This document shows, piece after piece, positions 1-8,217 of a DNA stretch of 9,836 bases. Every line of letters begins with the position of its first letter. Positions within the stretch are counted from its first letter, which is position 1. Position numbers and translations under genes: made by a program. The stretch is from CALEUX01 sp037439945 (GTDB lineage: Bacteria > Bacteroidota > Bacteroidia > Bacteroidales > Marinilabiliaceae): positions 1 through 9,836 of the forward strand of contig JBBIVA010000133.1 of assembly GCA_037439945.1 (NCBI GenBank), in the 5' to 3' direction. The notes under the pieces are model-generated. The model saw only the letters and a program-made list of their open reading frames with translations, was not told the DNA's origin and searched no databases.

Positions 1-3000
1 CCTCTGAAATGGAAATGGACTTGTCTTTTAACATTAAACAAGCATGTTTTAGTTTTATGTTCCGTATGAACTCAATAGGCGACAAACCTGTCATTGTTTT
101 TATTTTTCTGTAAAGTGATGATTTGGATAAGTTTAAATGATCAGCGAAATTATTAATATCAAAATCATTTTCAGCCAGGTGGCTTTCAATTATTTTTATT
201 GCTTTTTCAAGAAACTGTTCATCAATTGATGGGTATTCAAGTGACGAAATATTAATTTCCACATTTGACTTAAATTCTTTCTGCCGGTTTTGTTTTCCGG
301 ATATAAAATTATTTATCCTGGCTTCCAGTACTTTGAGTTCAAATGGTTTGGAAATATATGCATCGGCCCCGGCATTATAACATTCAACCCTGTCGTTAAT
401 ACTGTTTTTGGCTGTAAGTAAAATTATTGAAATATGGCTTGTTTCTATATCGCTTTTAATTGTTTTACACAATTCAATACCATTCATGCCAGGCATCATT
501 ACATCACTAACAATAATATCAATATCATTTTTATTTACGATATTAATTGCATCAATGCCATTGGTTGCGGTGTACACATAGTATCTTGCCTGTAGTATGC
601 TTTTTACGAGGTTAAGGAGTTCCTCATTATCCTCAACAAGTAAAATTTTAATATTGTTTTGGCAGATAGGTTGGTCAATTTGGGGACCATTTATTATTGC
701 CTTGGGGCAGTTATTATTAATACCTGCATTAATATTATCGACAGGCATAATTATTTGCGATATTTTAGCAAGTTCCGAATCAGAGTAGCAACCTTTATCA
801 ACAGGAATTTCAAATTTTATTTCAGTACCTTTTCCTTGTTCGCTTTCAACAGAAATCTTACCGTAGTGCAATTCAATCAACTCTTTTGATAACGAAAGGC
901 CAATTCCATTTGTATCACTTGTGCCTCTTGATTTATTAAAATAAAAACTGGTAAAAATGTTTGAAATCTCCCCACTGGCAATACCAATTCCACTATCCTT
1001 TATTTTAATTGAGGCATAATTGTGGAAATCCCTTTTAAAGTATCCAATTTCAACTGTAATAATTCCATTATCAGGTGTATATTTTATTGCATTTGACATA
1101 AGGTTATAAAATACCTTATCAATTTTATCAGCATCAAAATATGATTCAATATAATTTTTATCAGATATAAAATTAAATTCAATATTCTTTTTTGAGATTA
1201 AGGGCAGGAAGTGTGTGTTGCAAATACCCTTAATAAATTCAACTAAATTATCATTTGATATAACAAGTTTCATTTTACCGTTTTCCAGTCTTCTGAAATC
1301 AAGAATTTGCTGGAGTAGCCTTTTTAAGCGGTTAACATTTGAGCGCATAGTTTCATATTGAGGTATTTTTTTATTTGATGTTATCTCAATATCATCTATT
1401 AAACACGATATTATAGTAAGTGGTGTTAATAAATCGTGCGAAATATTTGTAAAGTATTTTAGTTTGGTTTGAGTAATCTCTTCCGATTTCTCTTTTTCAA
1501 TTTGAGAAATTTTAAGTTCATTTCGAAGTTTTATCCTGTTCATGGCAATTCTGGTCAACAAATAAAAAAACAGGAAAAAGGTTAAAGTATAAAATAAATA
1601 TGCCCATCCGGTTTCAAATAAAGCAGGCGAACGGTAAATATTTAGTTTGGTAATGTTTGAACTCCATTGACGGTTTTCGTCGGTTGCCTTAATGTAAAAA
1701 ATGTGTTCACCCTTTTTTAATTGGTTATAAACAGCAAACTGACGGTTGTTTCTTATGTAAACCCAATCATTATCAATTCCATCCATTTTATAGGCATAGT
1801 GAATTTTAGAAGGATAGGTGTAGTTTAACGATGAAAAATCTATTTCAATATTTTTATCATCAGGTTCCAGAACAACCGAAAGATTGTTGTTATCAAATTT
1901 TTCATTTGTATAACCCTGCAACAGTGATTTATTCTGAACTTTAATATCAGTGATATAAACCATTGATTCCTTTGGTTGTTGAGCTAGGCGGCCCGATGGC
2001 ATAAAACCGCAAAAACCCCTGTTACCACCAAAATATATCCTGCCCGATTGTGTGTTTTTATGAAATGAGTGTTTAAGGAAAGAATTAACAACCATTCCAT
2101 CAGTTGTTGTATAGTTGGTTGAAGCTCCGTTTTTAGGATTATACTCGGTTATCCTTTTATTTGTTGATATCCATACATGGTCATTATTATCGGTTAAAAT
2201 GTCAAGTATTGCTTCGCCAATCATACCGCACTTTTGAGTCAATTCTTCAATAGTATCGGTTATATTGTTATAAACAAGAATATTGCCTTCTTTGGTGCCA
2301 ATCCATATATTCCCACTTTTATCGGCATCAATTGATTGAATATTTTTGCTGATTAAATCATTTTTTCCGTCACAGATACTTAATATTTTAAGGTCATTTA
2401 TCGAGGTATTATAGTTTTGGTGTATTTTGTAAATCCCCGATTTTTCTGTGCTTATCCATATGGTACCTTTCGTATCTTCAGTAATGGCAGTTACATTGCC
2501 AATATTATGGCCAATTACTGAAATTTTTTCATTGTTATACGGTTTCATCAAAATACCAGATGATGTACCAATCCAGATATTTTTTTTTGTGTCTTCAAAA
2601 AACAACCTGATACTACCTGCACCGGGATGAATTTTTGTAAGGTCAATTTGGCGTATTACTTTTAGATCGTTGTTATACTTTTTTATGATGTTAATGTGTG
2701 GTTCATGGTCAAGGCCCAGCCATATTTCTTCCATATTCCCAAAGCTTCCTATGGCACTAATATTTTTCATTCCCGGTGCTTTGGCAAGATTCGGATATTC
2801 AGTAAAAAGTTTAACATCATTGGTTATTGGATTAAAAACTGTTAGTCCAAGCCGGTTTTGATGTAACCAAATCAAACCTTCATTATCCTCGTAAATAGCT
2901 GTTATATTTGGAGCTATGCCTGTTTTGGCCTTAATTGATTCTATATTGAAATTAATAATAGTTGGTTTTGTAAAGTTAACAGTAAGGGGGCCCTCACTGA

Positions 3001-3994
3001 AGGCTCCTATCCACAAATTACCATCAGCCGATTTTATAACTTCACTAAAAATATTATTGGTGTTTTTAAACAGATTTGATATATCAACTTCAATAATTTT
3101 TTTATTCTCAGAATACTCAAATGCATAAATTCCGGATAGGGACATTGCCCATATATAACCTTTAATTCCATCCTGTTCAATTGAGAAAAAGGTTTCTTCG
3201 GGTAGTTTTCTCTCTTTTTGAAATACCGGCAGCTTTGTATATAAATCTTTTTCGTTTGAGTTGGGGTTAAACAGATATAATCCATCGCCCCATGTGCAAA
3301 TCCAATATTGTTTTTGGCTATCCTGGAACAACCTGAAAGGGTTATCACTATTTCCAATTTTTGGATATTTTATAAAACTATCGCTTTCTTTTTGGTATTT
3401 ATACAATCCAGATCGCCAGAGCATTACCCAGATATTTCCGTAGTAATCTTCGAATATTGAATTAATGCCGCTACCCGGAATTTTTGGCCCGTCTTGTGTT
3501 TGTGCGGTATAATTCTGTTTTAACGAAAAATCCGGGTTAAAACGGAACACCGAGTTTTCACCACCAACCCAAATAGTACTGTCTTTTGCCACATGAATAA
3601 ACCTGATTTGCTGATGGCGCAGCGTTGGTTCTTCAAAATGAGTAATTCTGTATGTTTTCTTATTTAAAATATTAATCCCTTCCCTGGTACCCACCAAAAT
3701 GTTCCTGTTTTTATCCTCACGAATACATGTTATTTCATTATTTGTAAGAAGATTTGGGTGATTAACATCCGAGCGGAACACATGTATACGGTAGGCATCA
3801 TATCTGCAAAGGCCATCAAGGGTCCCAAACCAAAGGAAACCTTCATTATCCTGAAAAACCCGTTGAACAGAATTTGAAGGTAATTGATCTATAATAGGTA
3901 ATTGGTTAACTGAAATTTGTTGGGATCCCAGGTTTTGACAAGTGATTAAATTTATCAAGCCAAACAGTGTTAATATAATAAATTTTTGAATCAT
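1..3994 (-). CDS. Hybrid two-component system sensor/regulator (HTCS), C-terminus cut by window edge
   Basis: One-protein signalling system that typically senses oligosaccharides in the periplasm and switches on PUL genes. The frame is open from the ATG at 3992-3994 to position 1 (1331 codons) with no stop. The N-terminus is a signal-like segment (MIQKFIILTLFGLINLITC). Residues about 40-670 hold some 14 repeats of the type F-x-E-D-x-x-G-N-I-W-I-G-T-x-x-G-L, matching two seven-bladed propellers. A Y_Y_Y domain (about 690-790) and one membrane span (about 797-815) follow. The kinase has its phospho-acceptor His at H853 in NISHDLLTPLT, the N box at N968, DSGIGI at 1000-1005 and the G2 box GIGLSL near 1030. 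The receiver has E1121/D1122, phospho-acceptor D1164 in VSDVMMPG and K1216 in KPFE. The AraC-type HTH begins near 1265 (LSKSSLYRKIKTMTGLSPIEFIR) and lacks only its last few dozen residues. The domain order is diagnostic; the ligand is unknown. It is divergent from the hydrolase genes it probably controls. Confidence 0.96.
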   Translation of the reverse strand, partial: MIQKFIILTLFGLINLITCQNLGSQQISVNQLPIIDQLPSNSVQRVFQDNEGFLWFGTLDGLCRYDAYRIHVFRSDVNHPNLLTNNEITCIREDKNRNILVGTREGINILNKKTYRITHFEEPTLRHQQIRFIHVAKDSTIWVGGENSVFRFNPDFSLKQNYTAQTQDGPKIPGSGINSIFEDYYGNIWVMLWRSGLYKYQKESDSFIKYPKIGNSDNPFRLFQDSQKQYWICTWGDGLYLFNPNSNEKDLYTKLPVFQKERKLPEETFFSIEQDGIKGYIWAMSLSGIYAFEYSENKKIIEVDISNLFKNTNNIFSEVIKSADGNLWIGAFSEGPLTVNFTKPTIINFNIESIKAKTGIAPNITAIYEDNEGLIWLHQNRLGLTVFNPITNDVKLFTEYPNLAKAPGMKNISAIGSFGNMEEIWLGLDHEPHINIIKKYNNDLKVIRQIDLTKIHPGAGSIRLFFEDTKKNIWIGTSSGILMKPYNNEKISVIGHNIGNVTAITEDTKGTIWISTEKSGIYKIHQNYNTSINDLKILSICDGKNDLISKNIQSIDADKSGNIWIGTKEGNILVYNNITDTIEELTQKCGMIGEAILDILTDNNDHVWISTNKRITEYNPKNGASTNYTTTDGMVVNSFLKHSFHKNTQSGRIYFGGNRGFCGFMPSGRLAQQPKESMVYITDIKVQNKSLLQGYTNEKFDNNNLSVVLEPDDKNIEIDFSSLNYTYPSKIHYAYKMDGIDNDWVYIRNNRQFAVYNQLKKGEHIFYIKATDENRQWSSNITKLNIYRSPALFETGWAYLFYTLTFFLFFYLLTRIAMNRIKLRNELKISQIEKEKSEEITQTKLKYFTNISHDLLTPLTIISCLIDDIEITSNKKIPQYETMRSNVNRLKRLLQQILDFRRLENGKMKLVISNDNLVEFIKGICNTHFLPLISKKNIEFNFISDKNYIESYFDADKIDKVFYNLMSNAIKYTPDNGIITVEIGYFKRDFHNYASIKIKDSGIGIASGEISNIFTSFYFNKSRGTSDTNGIGLSLSKELIELHYGKISVESEQGKGTEIKFEIPVDKGCYSDSELAKISQIIMPVDNINAGINNNCPKAIINGPQIDQPICQNNIKILLVEDNEELLNLVKSILQARYYVYTATNGIDAINIVNKNDIDIIVSDVMMPGMNGIELCKTIKSDIETSHISIILLTAKNSINDRVECYNAGADAYISKPFELKVLEARINNFISGKQNRQKEFKSNVEINISSLEYPSIDEQFLEKAIKIIESHLAENDFDINNFADHLNLSKSSLYRKIKTMTGLSPIEFIRNIKLKHACLMLKDKSISISE

Positions 3995-4047
3995 CTTATA
4001 TTGGGTAATTAGTTTAATAAATTAGCCAGATTTAGATAATTTTTGGT

Positions 4048-4063
4048 ATCTCTTTTTAGAGAT
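4048..4063. repeat. Perfect inverted repeat, possible operator or 5'-UTR hairpin of the HTCS gene
   Basis: ATCTCT-TTTT-AGAGAT: two perfect 6-bp arms around a 4-nt spacer, 54-69 bp upstream of the HTCS start codon. On the plus strand it is followed by TTTTGATTT, but no plus-strand gene ends here, so a terminator role is unlikely. It could be a protein-binding site for autoregulation or a weak leader hairpin. The arms are AT-rich, so chance is not excluded. Confidence 0.35.
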
Positions 4064-4251
4064 TTTTGATTTATTCCCTGGTACAATATTAGGAAATACT
4101 ATTTTAAAGCCTATATACTAACCGTGTCTATATTTAATTGGTTAAAATTTAAATTTGTCACCATATTTTATAAATATGTATCATAAGTGCCATAAAAACA
4201 GTAAAATAAAGATTGATGTTTTATAGGGGTTGCCTGATTTGTTAAACGATA

Positions 4252-4268
4252 ATTCATCCCATTTGAAT
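4252..4268. promoter_or_regulatory. Candidate operator, copy 1 (shared 17-bp element)
   Basis: ATTCATCCCATTTGAAT. Its reverse complement, ATTCAAATGGGATGAAT, matches 16 of 17 bases of the element at 8218-8234, including 13 consecutive bases. The site is itself an imperfect dyad (ATTCA, 7 nt, TGAAT), a shape that suits a dimeric regulator. It lies 12 bp upstream of a TTTC/TACTTTTG promoter-like pair, a position expected for an activator. The obvious candidate regulator is the divergent HTCS protein, but that link is inferred. Confidence 0.45.
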
Positions 4269-4280
4269 TATTTTTCTACC

Positions 4281-4309
4281 TTTCCCAGTGTGTTACCCAA
4301 TACTTTTGT
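4281..4309 (+). promoter_or_regulatory. Candidate Bacteroidetes-type promoter for the GH2 gene
   Basis: TACTTTTGT at 4301-4309 fits the Bacteroidetes -7 consensus TAnnTTTG. A TTTC at 4281-4284, 16 bp before it, could be a weak form of the -33 TTTG. Transcription would start near 4315 and give a leader of about 260 nt before the GH2 start codon, which is long. The box is short and the region is T-rich, so this is tentative. Confidence 0.3.
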
Positions 4310-4324
4310 TTAAAATGCCTGATG

Positions 4325-4350
4325 TTAAACCCGTAAATATCCGGGTATAA
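4325..4350 (+). repeat. Imperfect stem-loop in the presumed GH2 leader
   Basis: TTAAACCCG (4325-4333) and CGGGTATAA (4342-4350) pair at 8 of 9 positions around an 8-nt loop. The uninterrupted ACCCG/CGGGT core is one of the few GC-containing stems in this spacer. It falls about 10 nt after the start site predicted from the TACTTTTGT box, so it could cap or regulate the 5' end of the mRNA. It could also be a second protein-binding dyad. There is no U-tract, so it is not a typical terminator. Confidence 0.3.
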
Positions 4351-4572
4351 AACGAAATACTGGCCTTAATGGTAACGGTAAATTTATGAATTTTTGCCTT
4401 TCTGATTATGGATATTTGATTAGTTAGTATTCCATTTAAGGGGGTTATAAAAGCAAATTGTTGAAATAATTTGTTCAAAAATGGAGCTTTAAATTTATAG
4501 GCTAATCGAAAATTTGGATTAATTTTAATTTAAATTCTGATTATTAATAATAGTCATTTAACACTAACTCAT

Positions 4573-7500
4573 ATGCTAAGGATTTTAGTTTTTATAATTA
4601 TTACTGGGTTAACGGCCAGTTCAGCTTCCCAAAATCCCGATTGGGAAAATCCGGGTGTTTTTAAAATTAATAAGGAGGCACCCAGGGCAACTTTTTTACC
4701 ATATCAGAATGAAAAACTTGCAATTGACGACAATTACATCAAGTCGGATTATTTCTTATCCCTTAATGGGGAATGGAAATTTAACTGGGCCAATAAGCCT
4801 GCAAACAGGCCGGTTGATTTTTATAAAAACGATTTTGACGTAAACCAATGGGGTACTATAAGGGTTCCTGGAAATTGGGAACTGCAGGGATATGGAACAC
4901 CCATTTATACAAATATAACATATCCGTTTCCTAAAAATCCTCCATACATTGACCATAATGATAATCCGGTTGGAAGTTATAAAAGAACTTTTAACCTTCC
5001 CGAGTCATGGGATGGACGAAAAGTGTTCCTTCACTTTGAAAGCGGGGTAGCGGCAATGTACATATGGGTTAACGGTGCAAAGGTTGGATATAGCCAGGAT
5101 ACAAAAAGTCCGGCTGAATTTGATATTACAAATTATATTAAAAAGGGATTGAATAATATCGCCATTGAAGCATACAGATGGAGCGATGGTTCATACCTTG
5201 AGGATCAGGATTTTTGGCGTTTATCGGGTTTTGACAGGGGAATATATTTATACAGCACAGATCAGGTCCGTATCCAGGATTTCTTTGCCAAATCGCAACT
5301 TGATAATTCCTTCAAAAATGGTATTCTTGATCTGGAAATTAAAATTAAACGTTTTTCTGATATACATCAGAAGAATATTCTGGAAATAAAGCTTCTGGAT
5401 TTTTCCGGTAAACCAGTGGTTAATAAATCAGAAACTTTAAGTTTTAATAAGGATAATGAAATTAAAAAGAACCTGGTACAAAAAATTACCAATGTAAGGC
5501 CCTGGAGTAATGAATCCCCGGTTTTATATACGCTGGTAATGTTATTAAAAGATTCAAAAGGCAATTTGATTGAGGCTACCTCATGTAAACTTGGTTTCCG
5601 TAATGTTGAAATAAAAAATGCCCGGTTGCTGGTAAACGGTAAACCAATAATGGTTAGAGGGGTAAACCTGCACGAGCATCACCCTTACACTGGCCATGTG
5701 GTTGACAGGGAAACAATGATTAAAGATATTCAGGTTATGAAACTGCATAATATAAATGCAGTAAGGTTAAGTCATTATCCACATAGCACCCAATGGTATA
5801 AATTGTGTGATGAATATGGTTTATACCTGGTTGATGAGGCCAATATTGAAAGCCATGGACTTGGTGCAGAATACCAGGGCTGGTTTGATAAGTCGAAACA
5901 TGTTGCTTATTTGCCGGAATGGGCTGAAGCACACATGGACAGGGCCATTAGTATGGTGGAGAGGGATAAGAACCACCCATCGGTAATAATATGGAGTATG
6001 GGGAACGAATGTGGAAATGGGCCTGTATTTTATGATATGTACAAATGGATTAAAGAAAGGGATAACACAAGGCCGGTGCAGTTTGAACAGGCAGGTGAAA
6101 ACAGTAACACCGATATAGTTTGTCCAATGTATCCTTCAATTGATAATTTGAAGAAATATGCTTCCCGCACCGATGTTACACGACCCTTTATTATGTGCGA
6201 GTTTTCGCATGCAATGGGCAACAGTTCGGGTAATTTTCAGGAATATTTTGATATTATTGAATCAAGTAACCATATGCAGGGTGGCTTTATTTGGGATTGG
6301 GTTGACCAGGGATTATATGCCGTTGATAATTCAAACCGTACATACTGGGCATATGGTGGAGATATTGGAGGGTATAAATATACGCATGACGAAAATTTTT
6401 GTGCAAACGGATTGGTTACCCCCGACCGTAGTCCACACCCCGGTTTATTGGAAGTTAAGAAAGTTTACCAGGATATTTTATTTAAAGCTAAAGACCTTAA
6501 AAAAGGGGTTATTACTGTTCATAACCGTTTTTTATATAATAATTTAAGTGAATATTCCTTTAAATGGGTTTTAAAAAGAAACGGAATAAAAGTTGACGAA
6601 AAGTTGTTTTCATTAACCCAAAACCCGGGCACCAGTGCCGATGTGAAAATTCCTTTACCAAAAATAGATATGGCAAAGGGTGTCGAATATTTTCTTGATA
6701 TATATGCATTTACCAAAAAGGAAAATAAATTAATACCTGCAAATCATGAAATTGCCCGTGAGCAATTCGCGCTAACCGGTGATGGTTATTTTGCTGAAAA
6801 TAAACCATCTGGGGGCGAATTGAAAGTAAATAATAAAGAAAACCAGGTTGAAGTTTTGGCTGGTGAAACAAAAATTGTTATTTCTAAAAGAAGCGGGCAA
6901 ATTTCAGAGTATAGTTATAAAGGGATTAATTTGCTTTACAGCGGCCCCGAACCTGATTTTTGGAGGGCCCCCGTTGATAACGATTTTGGAAGCGGGATGC
7001 CTGTAAAACTAAATGTTTGGAGGGCAGCCGGTAAAAACAGGAAAGTTAAGAGCATAGATATAACTGAAAATAATCAGTCCGTAATTGTGAAAGTTAATTA
7101 TTTGCTTTCAGATGTTTCGTCAGATTATTTGATGGTTTACACAATTATGCCCGATGGTAAAATTCAAATTGATGCCAAATGGAAAGCAGGGAATGATAAT
7201 TTACCCGAATTGCCGCGTTTTGGAATGCAAATGCAGCTTGGCAATGAATTTAATAACTTCACCTATTACGGACGCGGACCCTGGGAAAATTATGCTGATC
7301 GAAATACCTCAAGTTTTATTGGTATTTACAATAGCACAGTTGAGCAACAGAAATTTGACTATATAAGGCCACAGGAAAATGGCAATAAAACCGATGTGCG
7401 ATGGTTAACATTAACCAACCCGAATGGATTGGGAATTAAAATTGAAGGGGCACAGCCATTAAGCGTTAAGGTTTCGCATAATACGGCCGAAGATTTAGAT

Positions 7501-7692
7501 CCCGGATTTACTAAAAAACAACAACACCCAAGTGATGTAACTCCACGTAATAGGGTTTATTTGAATGTTGACTTAAAACAAAGAGGAGTTGGTGGCGATA
7601 ATAGTTGGGGGGCATACCCTCATAAACAATATTTGTTGCTCGCAAAAGAGTATTCCTATAGTTATTATATTTCGGTAGTAACAAATGATTAG
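4573..7692 (+). CDS. Exported glycoside hydrolase family 2 beta-galactosidase (LacZ type)
   Basis: Retaining glycosidase, predicted to release terminal beta-galactose from oligosaccharides in the periplasm or outside the cell. The 1039 residues match the five-domain LacZ length. A signal peptide (MLRILVFIIITGLTASSAS, cleavage probably before Q20) supports the start at 4573; there is no Shine-Dalgarno. Domains: sugar-binding jelly roll about 50-225 (RWSDGSYLEDQDFWRLSG), Ig-like about 228-345, catalytic TIM barrel about 345-640, DUF4981-type domain about 640-735 and small-chain domain about 753-1037 (WRAPVDNDFG at 797, YGRGPWENYADR at 899-910). Active-site motifs are intact: RGVNLHEHHP at 362-371, LSHYP with H401, DEANIESHG with E426 and H428, acid/base E479 in SMGNECGNG, and nucleophile E543 in MCEFSHAMGN. 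Unlike E. coli LacZ it is secreted, so it probably trims glycan fragments rather than lactose. Other GH2 specificities cannot be excluded, but the LacZ-like small-chain domain favours galactosidase. Confidence 0.95.
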   Translation: MLRILVFIIITGLTASSASQNPDWENPGVFKINKEAPRATFLPYQNEKLAIDDNYIKSDYFLSLNGEWKFNWANKPANRPVDFYKNDFDVNQWGTIRVPGNWELQGYGTPIYTNITYPFPKNPPYIDHNDNPVGSYKRTFNLPESWDGRKVFLHFESGVAAMYIWVNGAKVGYSQDTKSPAEFDITNYIKKGLNNIAIEAYRWSDGSYLEDQDFWRLSGFDRGIYLYSTDQVRIQDFFAKSQLDNSFKNGILDLEIKIKRFSDIHQKNILEIKLLDFSGKPVVNKSETLSFNKDNEIKKNLVQKITNVRPWSNESPVLYTLVMLLKDSKGNLIEATSCKLGFRNVEIKNARLLVNGKPIMVRGVNLHEHHPYTGHVVDRETMIKDIQVMKLHNINAVRLSHYPHSTQWYKLCDEYGLYLVDEANIESHGLGAEYQGWFDKSKHVAYLPEWAEAHMDRAISMVERDKNHPSVIIWSMGNECGNGPVFYDMYKWIKERDNTRPVQFEQAGENSNTDIVCPMYPSIDNLKKYASRTDVTRPFIMCEFSHAMGNSSGNFQEYFDIIESSNHMQGGFIWDWVDQGLYAVDNSNRTYWAYGGDIGGYKYTHDENFCANGLVTPDRSPHPGLLEVKKVYQDILFKAKDLKKGVITVHNRFLYNNLSEYSFKWVLKRNGIKVDEKLFSLTQNPGTSADVKIPLPKIDMAKGVEYFLDIYAFTKKENKLIPANHEIAREQFALTGDGYFAENKPSGGELKVNNKENQVEVLAGETKIVISKRSGQISEYSYKGINLLYSGPEPDFWRAPVDNDFGSGMPVKLNVWRAAGKNRKVKSIDITENNQSVIVKVNYLLSDVSSDYLMVYTIMPDGKIQIDAKWKAGNDNLPELPRFGMQMQLGNEFNNFTYYGRGPWENYADRNTSSFIGIYNSTVEQQKFDYIRPQENGNKTDVRWLTLTNPNGLGIKIEGAQPLSVKVSHNTAEDLDPGFTKKQQHPSDVTPRNRVYLNVDLKQRGVGGDNSWGAYPHKQYLLLAKEYSYSYYISVVTND

Positions 7693-7906
7693 TTAAAGTG
7701 CAGTTGTTTAATGGTTGGGCAATAAATGTAAAAGACATCAATAACTTTTGAGGGCAATTAAAACCGATATAGAAAATATTCGAAATTTAAATGAAGGAGA
7801 ATATGCCATTTTCTATAGGATTAAACTAACCATTTTAGAGATAATTTCGATTTGTGATTGTCGGAAAAATACTGATAAATTAAATTAAAATAAACACCTT
7901 TAGCCA

Positions 7907-8080
7907 CCACCCGGGCATAAAAAATTGCAGTTTATGAAATTTGCAAGCCCGGCCCGTGTTGGCTATGCTAGTAACCACGTATTGGTTTGCCGCCAAGCAA
8001 GCCGCCACAGGTCATATTGCAAACGTTGGCTCACCCGGCTAAGCCATTAGTTCATTGCATTCCTAATGACTAATGCGGGA
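7907..8080. other. GC-rich structured block, possible ncRNA or dispersed-repeat remnant
   Basis: Positions 7941-8040 contain 57 G/C in 100 bases, against 13 of 60 in 7841-7900 and 10 of 60 in 8081-8140. The block holds several inverted repeats: CCGGGC (7911-7916) with GCCCGG (7947-7952), nested or competing with CATAAA (7916-7921) and TTTATG (7931-7936); AACCA-CGTAT-TGGTT (7973-7987); GTTTGC (7985-7990) with GCAAAC (8019-8024); and a terminal hairpin at 8034-8079. It also has short direct repeats: GCCGCCA at 7989 and 8001, and GTTGGCT twice. The sharp composition change and dense pairing suggest an inserted repeat unit or a structured RNA. It matches no RNA family I can name, and no transposase is present. 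The strand is unknown. Confidence 0.5.
8034..8079. repeat. Hairpin at the right end of the GC-rich block
   Basis: CATTAGT (8045-8051) and ACTAATG (8069-8075) form a perfect 7-bp stem. An outer CCCG (8034-8037) and CGGG (8076-8079) can pair around it, leaving a one-sided 7-nt bulge that overlaps the small dyad GGC-TAA-GCC. On the plus strand it is followed by ATAAAAAATATTT, not a T-run. It could be a stem of a structured RNA or the end of a repeat unit; as a plus-strand terminator it is weak. Confidence 0.4.
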
Positions 8081-8172
8081 TAAAAAATATTTCCAATAAA
8101 TAAATCATGTATCAGAATTAAAAAAATAGTGACTGAATTAATAGTCTACCTTTTTTGACCCATTATTGGCTT

Positions 8173-8200
8173 TTTGTAACAATTATGTTCATCAATTTTG
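8173..8200 (+). promoter_or_regulatory. Candidate promoter for the GH105 gene
   Basis: TTTG (8173-8176), then 16 bp, then CAATTTTG (8193-8200), one mismatch from the Bacteroidetes -7 consensus TAnnTTTG. Transcription would start near 8207, about 80 nt before the start codon. In this reading the 17-bp element at 8218-8234 would lie downstream of the start site, which fits repression better than activation. An alternative pair further down (TTTC at 8247, TAATTACT at 8267) has the same spacing to the 17-bp element as in the GH2 promoter, but would leave almost no leader. Confidence 0.25.
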
Positions 8201-8217
8201 TGATAATAATTTCTGAC

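Larger units (their letters stand above)
3995..4572. other. Divergent intergenic regulatory region between the HTCS gene and the GH2 gene
   Basis: A 578-bp AT-rich spacer with no credible gene. It should carry the promoters of both divergent genes. It contains a perfect short palindrome near the regulator start, a 17-bp element shared with the second spacer, a TAnnTTTG-type box and an imperfect stem-loop (all listed separately). Another TAnnTTTGT match lies at 4150-4158 (TAAATTTGT) on the plus strand but has no convincing -33 element. No clear Bacteroidetes promoter box was found for the minus-strand gene; the nearest is a one-mismatch TAATATTG, which reads CAATATTA on the plus strand at 4084-4091. 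Neither start codon is preceded by a Shine-Dalgarno sequence, as is usual in this phylum. Confidence 0.7.

Noticed and set aside
3034..3357. 107-codon minus-strand open frame inside the HTCS gene
   Set aside because: It is in a different frame from the continuous HTCS protein, which is coherent across this region, so it is an out-of-frame shadow.
4048..4070. Intrinsic terminator (hairpin followed by T-rich DNA)
   Set aside because: No plus-strand gene ends upstream, the stem is only 6 bp and AT-rich, and the T-run is short.
4293..4478. 61-codon minus-strand open frame in the divergent spacer
   Set aside because: It has low-complexity AT-driven composition, no recognisable domain, and overlaps the presumed GH2 leader.
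7965..8042. 25-codon ATG-to-stop frame (MLVTTYWFAAKQAATG...) inside the GC-rich block
   Set aside because: It is too short, has no recognisable family or upstream signal, and its open frame follows from the block's high GC content. It may be a trace of a repeat unit rather than a gene.
7907..8080. Integron attC site or cassette junction
   Set aside because: The GTTGGCT sequences do not fit the GTTRRRY core, no matching RYYYAAC partner is placed correctly, and no integrase is present.
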